64,000 bases of DNA from a bacterium D16-51 (lineage in GTDB: Bacteria > Bacillota > Clostridia > Lachnospirales > Lachnospiraceae), in assembly GCA_003612285.1 (NCBI GenBank), contig RAYE01000003.1, positions 124,001 to 188,000 of the forward strand. Reading direction: 5' to 3'. Within the stretch, counting starts at the first letter, position 1, and every line of letters begins with the position of its first letter. Under the pieces are notes generated by a model. It was given only the letters and a program-made list of their open reading frames with translations, searched no databases and was not told the origin of the DNA. The translations under genes and the position numbers were made by a program. Shown here in pieces: positions 8,128 to 15,873 of the stretch.

Positions 8128-8958
8128 ATGGAATTGATTGGAACAAAAATACTGACATTACGAAAAAATAAGAATATAACGCAAGCCCAGCTTGCAGAGG
8201 CATTAGCGGTTTCTGCCCAATCAGTAAGCAAATGGGAAAATAATCTGTCTTTACCTGATATTTCGCTATTACCGATGATTGCGAGATTTTTTGGTATTAC
8301 GATGGATGATCTTTTTAATTACCGGCTGGATGCTTTAAATTACAAGGAACGGTTTATCCGTTTTATGGCCGATAATGGCGTTCTTCAATTTGGTGAATTC
8401 AGGTTACAAAGCGGCCGTTTTTCACCATATTTTATCGACACCGGAAAATATAAATCTGCCAGCCAGATAACTAAGCTGGGCGGATTCTATGCGGAATGTA
8501 TGCGGGAACATAATATAGACTCTAATTTACTTGCAGGGAATACTTATCAGGAGATTCCGATTATGATTGCAGCCAGCATGACTTTGTTTAATCGGTACGG
8601 AATCGACATTCCATACTGCATTGGCGATACCGTTGGAAAACAAATGGATGGGCGGGACAGGGTTACTTTGATTAAAGATACATTAACATCGGGACAAACA
8701 CTTCATGCAAACCTGATGGAAATACAAAAAAGCGTGGGTAAATGCGTATCTGATGTAATTGTATCCGTTGACCGCATGGAGAAAAGCACAATTTCCCATG
8801 GCTCTGCCCGGTACGAAATTGAGAAAATGCATGATGTGAAGATTCATTCCATTGTTACTTTGGATGATATCATTTATGCGGTAGAAAACGGTGTCATTGG
8901 TGGGGCAGAATATCTTTCAGCGATGAAACAATACAAAGAAGAATATGGAGGAGAATGA
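8128..8958 (+). CDS. XRE-family HTH fused to a degenerate orotate phosphoribosyltransferase domain
   Basis: Residues 1-65 form a Cro/CI helix-turn-helix (ITQAQLAEALAVSAQSVSKW). Residues 72-276 follow the PyrE fold: FGEFRLQSGRFSPYFIDTGKY matches the OPRT N-terminal motif, and LAGNTYQEIPIMIA, PYCIGDTVGKQMDG and TLIKDTLTSGQT match the later ones. Key OPRT features are altered: the usual YKGIPLA lysine is Q141, the flexible-loop KEAKDHGEGG is absent, and the PRPP motif acidic pair is K183-D184. The gene is followed one base later by pyrF. By analogy with PurR and PyrR, where a PRT fold senses PRPP or nucleotides, I infer a pyrimidine-pathway regulator rather than an active PyrE. Weak catalysis cannot be excluded. 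Confidence 0.85.
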   Translation: MELIGTKILTLRKNKNITQAQLAEALAVSAQSVSKWENNLSLPDISLLPMIARFFGITMDDLFNYRLDALNYKERFIRFMADNGVLQFGEFRLQSGRFSPYFIDTGKYKSASQITKLGGFYAECMREHNIDSNLLAGNTYQEIPIMIAASMTLFNRYGIDIPYCIGDTVGKQMDGRDRVTLIKDTLTSGQTLHANLMEIQKSVGKCVSDVIVSVDRMEKSTISHGSARYEIEKMHDVKIHSIVTLDDIIYAVENGVIGGAEYLSAMKQYKEEYGGE

Positions 8959-8959
8959 G

Positions 8960-9862
8960 ATGGTAACCGACCAACTGATTGAAGGGATAAAGGATAAGAA
9001 GAACCCCTGTATAGTAGGCATTGACCCGGAATGGCATAAAATGCCTGAGTGTTATAAATATGGTTTAACTGCCAGAGGGGTTGTTGAATGGGCGACAAAC
9101 GTGATTGATGCTGTGGCAGATATTGTACCGGCAGTAAAACCACAAATGGCTTTTTTTGAAGTTTTTGGTGCAGATGGTGTGCGGGTACATCAGCAGGTTG
9201 TGCAGTATGCCCACGACAAGGGACTTGTTGTAATAGATGACAGCAAGCGGAATGACATTGGGAACACTGCGAAAGCTTACGCATATGCACACTTAGCAAA
9301 GAGTGGGCCAATCAACGCAGATTTTATGACGGTTTCACCATTCCTGGGAACAGACAGCCTCCAACCGTTTATTGATATAGCAGTCAGGGATGAAAAAGGA
9401 ATCTTCGTGCTGGTCAGGACTTCTAATCCTGGTTCTGCTGAAATCTCAGAAGCGGCCAATGCGCAAGGTGAAAAAATTCAGAACTGGCTGGCAAGCTATA
9501 TTCATACAGTAGGAAGAGATTGTATTGGTAAATATAATTATTCAGATATCGGCGCCGTAGTTGGTGCAACGTTTCCCAAAGAAGCACAACTGCTTCGCAG
9601 TATTATGAAGGACAGCTTTTTCCTTGTACCTGGATTTGGCGCACAGGGAGGCGGGGTTAAAGATGTTATTCCTTGTTTCAATGAAGATGGTTTAGGCGCA
9701 GTTGTCAGTTCGTCCAGAGATGTATTATATAAACATTTAGAAATGGAAGAATACGATGGAACTCCAGCCATGTATGCTGAAATTGTAAGGAATCAGGCAA
9801 AGGCTATGCAGGAAGCTGTTTATCAGGAACTGAGTAATTATTACCCGAATAAAGTATATTAA
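8960..9862 (+). CDS. pyrF: Orotidine 5'-phosphate decarboxylase (type 2)
   Basis: PyrF decarboxylates OMP to UMP, the last step of pyrimidine synthesis. The 300-residue length and the catalytic DDSKRNDIGNT motif are those of the longer, mycobacterial-type (group 2) enzyme. The substrate-binding 'GIDPEW' start and late 'VPGFGAQGG' loop are present. The ATG at 8960 follows GGAGGAG and lies one base after the stop of the HTH-OPRT gene; an ATG at 8945 sits inside that gene. No other pyr gene is nearby, so the pair stands alone as a two-gene unit closed by a terminator. Confidence 0.93.
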   Translation: MVTDQLIEGIKDKKNPCIVGIDPEWHKMPECYKYGLTARGVVEWATNVIDAVADIVPAVKPQMAFFEVFGADGVRVHQQVVQYAHDKGLVVIDDSKRNDIGNTAKAYAYAHLAKSGPINADFMTVSPFLGTDSLQPFIDIAVRDEKGIFVLVRTSNPGSAEISEAANAQGEKIQNWLASYIHTVGRDCIGKYNYSDIGAVVGATFPKEAQLLRSIMKDSFFLVPGFGAQGGGVKDVIPCFNEDGLGAVVSSSRDVLYKHLEMEEYDGTPAMYAEIVRNQAKAMQEAVYQELSNYYPNKVY

Positions 9863-9873
9863 CAATTATTAAA

Positions 9874-9909
9874 GGTGTATGGAACAGCAATGTACCATAC
9901 ACCCTTTTT
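9874..9909 (+). terminator. Terminator after pyrF
   Basis: GGTGTATGG and CCATACACC form a 9-bp stem around a 12-nt loop, followed by CTTTTTT. Confidence 0.9.
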
Positions 9910-9914
9910 TATGT

Positions 9915-10000
9915 GATAGGAAATTGCTGTAATCGTAGTGGTACGCCGATAAAAAGCGAAGCTTTTTGCTAGGGCACCAGCGCAGGCGGTGCCCTTTTTT
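9915..10000 (+). repeat. Dispersed double-hairpin repeat, family A, copy 1
   Basis: The element starts ATAGGAAATTGCTGTAATCG, then has hairpin 1 (AAAAAGC-GAA-GCTTTTT) and hairpin 2 (GGGCACC, loop AGCGCAGGC, GGTGCCC) with a T-run. Compared with copies at 17003, 25096 and 35795, hairpin 1 has a different sequence but keeps its stem. It can act as a terminator. Confidence 0.85.
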
Positions 10001-10089
10001 AAGTTAAGGAAATAGTAAGATAAACCGTAATAAGATTGTAAGATGCATTTGGTATAATGGGTTTATAAAAAAAGAGAGGGGAGAACAGC

Positions 10090-10770
10090 ATGGGTATTTT
10101 AGAGTCAAAGGATTTATGTAAGACGTATGGTTCGGGGGAGGGTGAAGTTAAGGCATTAGACCATGTTTCCATTCAGATAGAGGATGGGCACTTTGTTTCT
10201 ATTGTCGGGACATCAGGAAGTGGCAAATCAACGCTGCTTAACATGTTAGGCGGCCTTGACCGCCCAGATTCCGGGACAGTTACTATTTCGGGCAAGGATA
10301 TTTTTTCAATGCAGGATGAAGAATTGACAATATTCCGCCGCAGAAACATTGGGTTTGTCTTCCAGAATTACAATTTAGTCCCGATACTTAATGTCTATGA
10401 AAATATTGTGCTGCCAATTGAGTTAGACGGCTCGGAAGTGGATAAAAAATATGTCGGCAGGATTATTGATACATTGGGAATAGAAAAGAAGATGACAGCG
10501 ATGCCAAACCAGCTTTCTGGCGGGCAGCAGCAGAGGGTGGCGGTTGCGCGGGCATTGGCGTCAAAACCGGCAATTATCCTGGCCGATGAGCCGACGGGGA
10601 ATCTCGACAGTAAAACAGGAATGGATGTAATTTCTTTATTAAAGCTGACAAGCCAGGAATTTCATCAGACGATTGTGATGATTACCCATAATGAAGAGAT
10701 TGCGCTAATGGCAGATGGGATCGTACGGATTGAAGATGGCAAAGTAGAGGCAGGTGATGCCCTATGCTAA
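10090..10770 (+). CDS. MacB/LolD-type ABC transporter ATP-binding protein
   Basis: A 226-residue ATPase with Walker [11 protein letters not shown]-loop FVFQNYNL, signature [15 protein letters not shown], Walker [13 protein letters not shown] and switch histidine ITHNEE. The YNLVP and EPTGNLDS motifs are those of the MacB/LolD/BceA group that works with FtsX-type permeases. AGAGGGGAG precedes the ATG. A TATAAT stands at 10053-10058 without a clear -35, so transcription may need an activator. It overlaps the permease gene by 7 bp. Confidence 0.92.
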   Translation: MGILESKDLCKTYGSGEGEVKALDHVSIQIEDGHFVSIVGTSGSGKSTLLNMLGGLDRPDSGTVTISGKDIFSMQDEELTIFRRRNIGFVFQNYNLVPILNVYENIVLPIELDGSEVDKKYVGRIIDTLGIEKKMTAMPNQLSGGQQQRVAVARALASKPAIILADEPTGNLDSKTGMDVISLLKLTSQEFHQTIVMITHNEEIALMADGIVRIEDGKVEAGDALC

Positions 10771-13259
10771 AAAATAATAATGGGAAAGCAGTGAAACGGT
10801 TAAGCGAACGTTCTTTAAGGCAGAACCGCATAAGGAATATTTTTGTTATTCTTGCAATTGTCCTGACCACCTTTATGTTCACAACAGTATTTGGCATTGG
10901 TTTTAGCTTTGCACAGAATTCTAATATTATGTGGCTTAGGAGGCAGGGGACAAAGTCAACGGTCTGGTTAAAGCAGCCTTCCAAAAAACAGATAGAGCAG
11001 GTAAAGAAAGCAGGGAGTTTAAATGCAGCAGGGATTAAAATCCCTGCCGGAGAGTTTACAGATTCTGCCAGAAAAGCGAAAGTGATGCTTGATTATTATA
11101 ATCCCACAGAGTGGGAAGAGAACTTTATGCCCGCAGTCAGCGATATTGCAGGGGATTATCCTGAAAAAGAAAAGGAGATTATGCTTTCAAAAGCCGCCCT
11201 GGCTTATCTGGATATTGGGAAACCGGAAAAGGGTATGGAAATATCCCTGCGAAAAGGAAAGAAGGTAAAAGTATTTTCCCTGTCTGGATGGTATACAGAT
11301 TATTCATATGCAACGGGAGAATTTCATGGGCTTGTTTCTAAGGCATATACGGATGCGCTTGGGCTTACGGCAGAAAAGGATGGGGTTTTATGCCTTTCAG
11401 CAAAAGCGGGAAAACAGCGCCGGCTGCTTGAGGAGCTTTTGTCTGTTTCATTAAGGGATGGGCAGGAATTTGAGTCGACATATGATACCCAGGATGAAAC
11501 AGACGATACAACAGGTGCAATGATTGGTACAGTTGGAATAATGGGAGGGCTTATTCTTTTAAGCGGTTATTTGCTGATTTATAATGTAATGTATATTTCT
11601 GTTGCAAAGGATATCCGTTTTTATGGGATGCTAAAAACAATTGGGGCGTCTTCTTCCCAGATTAGGAGACTGGTAAAAATGCAGTCGGCAAGGCTTTCGC
11701 TGTTGGGGATTCCCATTGGGCTTTTATTAGGGGTTCTGGCGTCTTTTGTAGTAGTTCCATTTGCCCTGGAGATGTTTGGTTCTTCCGGGGGGCTGTCTGT
11801 TATGCCGACAGAAATCAGTTTCCATCCGCTTATTTATGCAGGCACAATTTTATTTGCAATGCTTACAGTTGCAGTAAGCTGCAGGAAACCGGCGAAGCTT
11901 GCAGGGAGGGTTTCGCCGGCAGAGGCTTTAAGGTATAATGGGCAGAATATTAGCAGGGTAAAGGCAAAAAGATCGACGGATGGTGGAAAACTGTATAAGA
12001 TGGCATTCCGCAATGTTTTCCGTGAGAAAAAGCGTGCCTTTTTAGTACTGGCCTCTCTGTTTATGGGGATAATGTCTTTTCTGGCAGTAGATGCTTTTTT
12101 GGGGAGCATGAAGTTAGAAAATTATGTGGATTTCTATCTGCCAGATGATTATACAGTTTTTACAACAGGAGAAACAAAGGATATCGAGGATATGGCAGAG
12201 GAAATTTCCCATATCCAGGGAGTTTCCAATGTAGATATTAATTATGCTGCAGATGCTGTATTAGACCTGGATGAAGAAGTTTTTGCCCCATTTTTAGAAA
12301 AAGCATTTCCAGAAAGGGAGGACCGCCAGAAGGCAGTTACAAAGTATAAGAAAGCGGCAAACCAGGAGGAAAATGGATATACAGCGCCGGTGGTAGCTGT
12401 TAACAAAAGAATGATTGAAAAATATAATGAGCGGGCAGAAAAGAAAGTAGATATTGTCCGGTTTGAAGAGGGAGAGGTTTGTGTTTTAGATTCTTTGTTA
12501 GAAAAAGAAGAAGCAGAACAGGCAGCAGGGAAAATGATAACGCTGAAAGATGGCAGCGGCAAAAAGAAACTTACCATGGAGGCTGCAGCTTGTGCAACAT
12601 TACAAGAACATGGGGTATTTAATGTAGGGTATTACTGGAGCACAGATGGAGCCCCGGAGTGTATTCTGATTAGCAAAAAGGCTATGGATAAATTTAGCAG
12701 GGAAACAAATATTAATAATATGATTGTGGATTGTGATCCAGAATCAGAGGTTTTTGTGACAAAGAAGATGAAAGAAAATGTAGCGGTCAATCCATGTGTA
12801 CGGACATTGGAAATAAAATCGGAAGTAATAAAGGATTTTTCTTCTTCCATGATGGCAATGAATGTCATTGGCAGCGGGATTTCTTTTGTGCTGATTTTAA
12901 TTGGCATGGTAAATTTTGTAAATGTGATGCTGACAGGGGTATATATCAGGAGAAATGAGCTGGCAGTTATGGAAAGCGTTGGCATGACGAAAAAGCAGGT
13001 GGAAAAGATGCTTGTCTTTGAAGGCGGTTATTATGGCATTTTGACACTGGCATTGGTTTTGACAGTGGGAACTGTTATGATAAAAACGATTACCAATATG
13101 GCCCGCCAGATTGCAGACTATGCGGCTGATTATTATCCGGCTGTATTATTGACAGTAACGGCTGTAGTGATTATGTCAGTTTGTACTATTGTTCCGATTA
13201 TTCTATACCATATGATATCGAAAGAAAGTATTACGGAGCGTATACGGCAGGCAGATTAG
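10764..13259 (+). CDS. FtsX-like ABC transporter permease (831 aa)
   Basis: This is the membrane partner of the preceding ATPase. It has an N-terminal helix (about 20-45), a first periplasmic-type domain (about 50-245), three helices with an FtsX core (about 250-380), a fourth helix near 425, a second large external domain (about 450-680) and a final three-helix FtsX core. The architecture is that of mechanotransmitting MacB/BceB-like exporters rather than of substrate-translocating channels. No two-component system is adjacent, so its signal and cargo cannot be inferred. A strong terminator follows. Confidence 0.9.
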   Translation: MLKNNNGKAVKRLSERSLRQNRIRNIFVILAIVLTTFMFTTVFGIGFSFAQNSNIMWLRRQGTKSTVWLKQPSKKQIEQVKKAGSLNAAGIKIPAGEFTDSARKAKVMLDYYNPTEWEENFMPAVSDIAGDYPEKEKEIMLSKAALAYLDIGKPEKGMEISLRKGKKVKVFSLSGWYTDYSYATGEFHGLVSKAYTDALGLTAEKDGVLCLSAKAGKQRRLLEELLSVSLRDGQEFESTYDTQDETDDTTGAMIGTVGIMGGLILLSGYLLIYNVMYISVAKDIRFYGMLKTIGASSSQIRRLVKMQSARLSLLGIPIGLLLGVLASFVVVPFALEMFGSSGGLSVMPTEISFHPLIYAGTILFAMLTVAVSCRKPAKLAGRVSPAEALRYNGQNISRVKAKRSTDGGKLYKMAFRNVFREKKRAFLVLASLFMGIMSFLAVDAFLGSMKLENYVDFYLPDDYTVFTTGETKDIEDMAEEISHIQGVSNVDINYAADAVLDLDEEVFAPFLEKAFPEREDRQKAVTKYKKAANQEENGYTAPVVAVNKRMIEKYNERAEKKVDIVRFEEGEVCVLDSLLEKEEAEQAAGKMITLKDGSGKKKLTMEAAACATLQEHGVFNVGYYWSTDGAPECILISKKAMDKFSRETNINNMIVDCDPESEVFVTKKMKENVAVNPCVRTLEIKSEVIKDFSSSMMAMNVIGSGISFVLILIGMVNFVNVMLTGVYIRRNELAVMESVGMTKKQVEKMLVFEGGYYGILTLALVLTVGTVMIKTITNMARQIADYAADYYPAVLLTVTAVVIMSVCTIVPIILYHMISKESITERIRQAD

Positions 13260-13305
13260 TTAAGGAATGGTATTTGATTTGAAAGCACTCCTTAGCAGTA
13301 AAAAG

Positions 13306-13347
13306 CCAGGGCGCAAGTCTATTATATAGCTTGCGCTCTGGTTTTTT
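13306..13347 (+). terminator. Strong terminator after the FtsX-type permease
   Basis: CCAGGGCGCAAG and CTTGCGCTCTGG form a 12-bp stem with one G-T pair, a 12-nt loop and six T residues. Confidence 0.92.
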
Positions 13348-13370
13348 AGATTACGTTTTAGTGAAAATAC

Positions 13371-13418
13371 TTGCATTTTGCTGGAAAATACTGTATTATA
13401 CAGTAGTGCATAATACAG
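13371..13418 (+). promoter_or_regulatory. Promoter with PadR-type inverted-repeat operator
   Basis: TTGCAT (13371) and TATTAT (13394) are separated by 17 bp. The -10 lies inside an inverted repeat, CTGTATTAT (13391-13399) and ATAATACAG (13410-13418). The repeat immediately precedes the PadR gene, so autorepression is likely. Confidence 0.8.
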
Positions 13419-13433
13419 TGAAGGAGGTCATTT

Positions 13434-13985
13434 ATGTCAACAATTGATTTGATTTTTTTGGGTTCTCTTTGCCAAAGCCCAAAGAGCGCTTATGAGCTGC
13501 AGAAGCAGATTGAGGAAAGAAATTTATCGCGCTGGGTAAAAATTGGTTCTTATACGGTTTATAAGAAAGTAGTCCAATATGAGGCGAAAGGGCTGGTTAC
13601 CAGCGAGATAGTGAAAGATGGCAATATGCCTGAAAAGACAGTGTATACTCTTACTGAAAAAGGGACAGCAGCTTTTCAGGAGTTGATGAAGAAATTTTCA
13701 ATGGTGGAAACTAGGATATTTTTGGAGTTTAACGCAGTTATTGTGAACCTGGCAGTGCTGGACAGCAAATCTGCAGGGGAATGTATAGGTAATATTAGAA
13801 ACAGCATTCATCAAACGAAACAGCAGATTTCAGGACAGCTTCCTGCGCATGAAAATATTCCGCTGTTTGGCCGGACGATTTTACAGCAGCAGCATATGCT
13901 TTTGGAAACTTTAGAAAAGTGGGAAGAGATTTTTGAACAGCAATTGCATCAGCAGAAGGGGGAAGAATTTCATGGGAATCATTAA
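13434..13985 (+). CDS. PadR-family transcriptional regulator
   Basis: A 183-residue winged-helix regulator. The N-terminal domain (about 1-85) has the PadR pattern 'LGSLCQSPKSAYELQKQIEE', a Tyr-rich recognition segment 'SYTVYKKVVQYEAKGLV' and the wing 'EKTVYTLTEKG'. A C-terminal helical domain (about 90-180) is the dimerisation and effector part. GAAGGAGG precedes the ATG. The inverted repeat over its promoter suggests autoregulation. It overlaps the next gene by 14 bp, so the HXXEE membrane protein is its probable target and partner. Confidence 0.9.
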   Translation: MSTIDLIFLGSLCQSPKSAYELQKQIEERNLSRWVKIGSYTVYKKVVQYEAKGLVTSEIVKDGNMPEKTVYTLTEKGTAAFQELMKKFSMVETRIFLEFNAVIVNLAVLDSKSAGECIGNIRNSIHQTKQQISGQLPAHENIPLFGRTILQQQHMLLETLEKWEEIFEQQLHQQKGEEFHGNH

Positions 13986-14457
13986 TTTTGTAATTTTAAA
14001 TATCGTAATCTATATGCCGTTTCATTTGTTTGAGGAAGCAATTGGGGATTTCCCCAAATGGATGTATGAGCATAAGTGGCTGCCATATCATATGACGCAC
14101 GGCCATTGGATGGCAAATAATGTTTTTCTTTATTATCCCCTGTTGTTACTTGCAGCATTTTTGTATATCTTTAACCCTGGTCTGGTTTGTTTTGGCGTGG
14201 CTGTCCTGATATGGGGGCTGGTAAATTTTGGGGAGCATTTTTTCTATACGGTTAAAGATAAAAAGGTATCTGCAGGGCTGTTTACGGGCTTGTTCTTTTT
14301 AGCAAATTCTGTATGGGGATTGAGAAGTTTTATTTTGTCGGATGCATATTCAATGGTGCAGCTCTTTTTGGGAATCTGTATTGGCGGAGTGTTGTTTGGG
14401 CTGCCGATAGGGCTTTGCGTGGCGGCATACCAATTTTTTGAAAAGTATATTAAGTAG
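13972..14457 (+). CDS. HXXEE domain membrane protein
   Basis: The 161-residue protein has the defining motif HLFEE near residue 17 of the chosen start, plus conserved histidines (HMTHGHW, GEHFFYT) and four or five hydrophobic helices. The function of the HXXEE family is unknown; the His/Glu residues suggest a metal or catalytic site in the membrane. The ATG at 13972 follows GGGGGAAG and lies within the end of padR, so the two are translationally coupled. A PadR-plus-membrane-protein pair often answers to a toxic or aromatic compound. Confidence 0.78.
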   Translation: MGIINFVILNIVIYMPFHLFEEAIGDFPKWMYEHKWLPYHMTHGHWMANNVFLYYPLLLLAAFLYIFNPGLVCFGVAVLIWGLVNFGEHFFYTVKDKKVSAGLFTGLFFLANSVWGLRSFILSDAYSMVQLFLGICIGGVLFGLPIGLCVAAYQFFEKYIK

Positions 14458-14498
14458 AGGGATATCTTGGCGGAGGGATAACTTAAAGTTACTGTTGA

Positions 14499-14512
14499 CC
14501 GTGAATAGTAGC
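14499..14512 (+). repeat. Family B motif, variant CCGTGAATAGTAGC
   Basis: One base differs from the CCGTGAATAGTAAC motif seen at five other sites in the window. It lies just before the glycerate kinase gene. Confidence 0.6.
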
Positions 14513-14539
14513 GTTGAAAAAGAAAGATGGTGGAATGTT

Positions 14540-15679
14540 ATGAAGGTTGTTATTGCAATGGATTCTTTTAAGGGAAGTATGAGTTCTATGGAAGCTGGAC
14601 TTGCCGCCAAAGAAGGAATCGCCAGGGCCTGTGATGCAGAAGTGGTGGTAAAGCCTTTGGCAGATGGTGGAGAAGGGACTACAGAAGCATTGGTGGAAGG
14701 ACTTTCGGGGACTTTTGTTTCTATAAAGGTTACAGGACCGTTAGGCGGGAAGATAAATGTGAAGTACGGCATCTTGAAAGATAAGAAGACAGCGGTAATG
14801 GAGATGGCAGAAGCTGCAGGAATCACCCTTGTAAAGCAGGATGCGTTAAATCCTGGCAGGGCTACAACATATGGCGTTGGCGAGATGATATCTGATGCTG
14901 TAAAGCGGGGCTGCCGCAAATTGATTATTGGGATTGGAGGCAGCATGACAAGCGAAGGCGGTGTTGGCATGCTTCAGGCATCGGGAGCTGAGATTCTTAG
15001 GAAGGATGGTAATCCTGTAGCATTTGGAATTCAGGAGCTGGACAGTATTGAGTCAATCAATACAGAAAAGATGCCAAAAGAACTACAAGAGTGTCATTTT
15101 CAAATAGCCTGTGATGTGAGAAATCCGCTTTGCGGTAAAAATGGTGCGGTTTATGTGTTTGGGGCGCAAAAAGGGGTCAGGGAAGAGGAAAAGGAGTTTT
15201 TTGACAGGAAAATGGCACATTTTGCAGAGAAAACCAAACAATATATTGGAAATGATTACAGGATGGAAGAAGGGGCAGGGGCGGCAGGAGGGCTTGGTTT
15301 TGCGTTTCTAAGTTATTTTCCAAATGTTGAACTGAAACCGGGGATTGATATTGTGATACAGGCGACTGGCTTGGAACAGGAAATAAAAGAGGCGGATATT
15401 GTGGTTACAGGGGAAGGGTTTTTAGATGCCCAGACAGCGATGGGGAAAGCGCCATTTGGCATTGCCTGCCTTGCAAAGAAATATCATGCTAAGGTGCTGG
15501 CTTTTGCCGGTGGTGTAGCAAAAGATGCTACGATATGTAATACAAAGGGAATTGATGCATTTTTCCCGATTGCCAGGGAGGCAATGGCGCTGAAAGAAGC
15601 AATGGAACCAGCCAATGCCAAGGAAAATATGAAACTGGCAGCAGAGCAGGTATTCCGGCTGCTCTCTTTTTTCTATTAA
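14540..15679 (+). CDS. Glycerate 2-kinase (GlxK/GarK family)
   Basis: The enzyme phosphorylates glycerate to 2-phosphoglycerate, feeding lower glycolysis. The 379-residue length and motifs MKVVIAMDSFKGSMSS (start), LADGGEGTTEAL, IGIGGSMTSEGG and VVTGEGFLDAQT fit the family well. The ATG at 14540 is chosen because homology starts exactly there and GGTGGA is upstream; the frame is open ~100 bp further 5' without homology. It appears to be a single gene with no pathway partner next to it. Confidence 0.93.
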   Translation: MKVVIAMDSFKGSMSSMEAGLAAKEGIARACDAEVVVKPLADGGEGTTEALVEGLSGTFVSIKVTGPLGGKINVKYGILKDKKTAVMEMAEAAGITLVKQDALNPGRATTYGVGEMISDAVKRGCRKLIIGIGGSMTSEGGVGMLQASGAEILRKDGNPVAFGIQELDSIESINTEKMPKELQECHFQIACDVRNPLCGKNGAVYVFGAQKGVREEEKEFFDRKMAHFAEKTKQYIGNDYRMEEGAGAAGGLGFAFLSYFPNVELKPGIDIVIQATGLEQEIKEADIVVTGEGFLDAQTAMGKAPFGIACLAKKYHAKVLAFAGGVAKDATICNTKGIDAFFPIAREAMALKEAMEPANAKENMKLAAEQVFRLLSFFY

Positions 15680-15757
15680 CATTTCGTTACGATTGGCTTT
15701 GAATGGTAGCAATAGTAACAATAGTAGCAATATTTTAAAGAGAATGGGAAATAATAC

Positions 15758-15807
15758 TTGACAGAGTTTAGTAAAAGATATAACATAGTTTTGAAAACTA
15801 TGTTATA
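15758..15807 (+). promoter_or_regulatory. Promoter overlapped by a 29-bp perfect palindrome
   Basis: TTGACA at 15758 is followed 17 bp later by TAACAT. A perfect palindrome covers 15779-15807: a 14-bp arm TATAACATAGTTTT, a central G, and its exact complement. It covers the -10, so a dimeric repressor bound here would block transcription. The AGTTTTGAAAACT core looks MarR-like; FabT, which controls fatty-acid genes including fabK, is a candidate by family but the match to its known box is loose. Confidence 0.8.
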
Positions 15808-15873
15808 TAATGATAATAACTATAACGCTGCAGAAGCCAGTGTCAGAGCATGTGTTAAAGAAAAGGGGGATTT

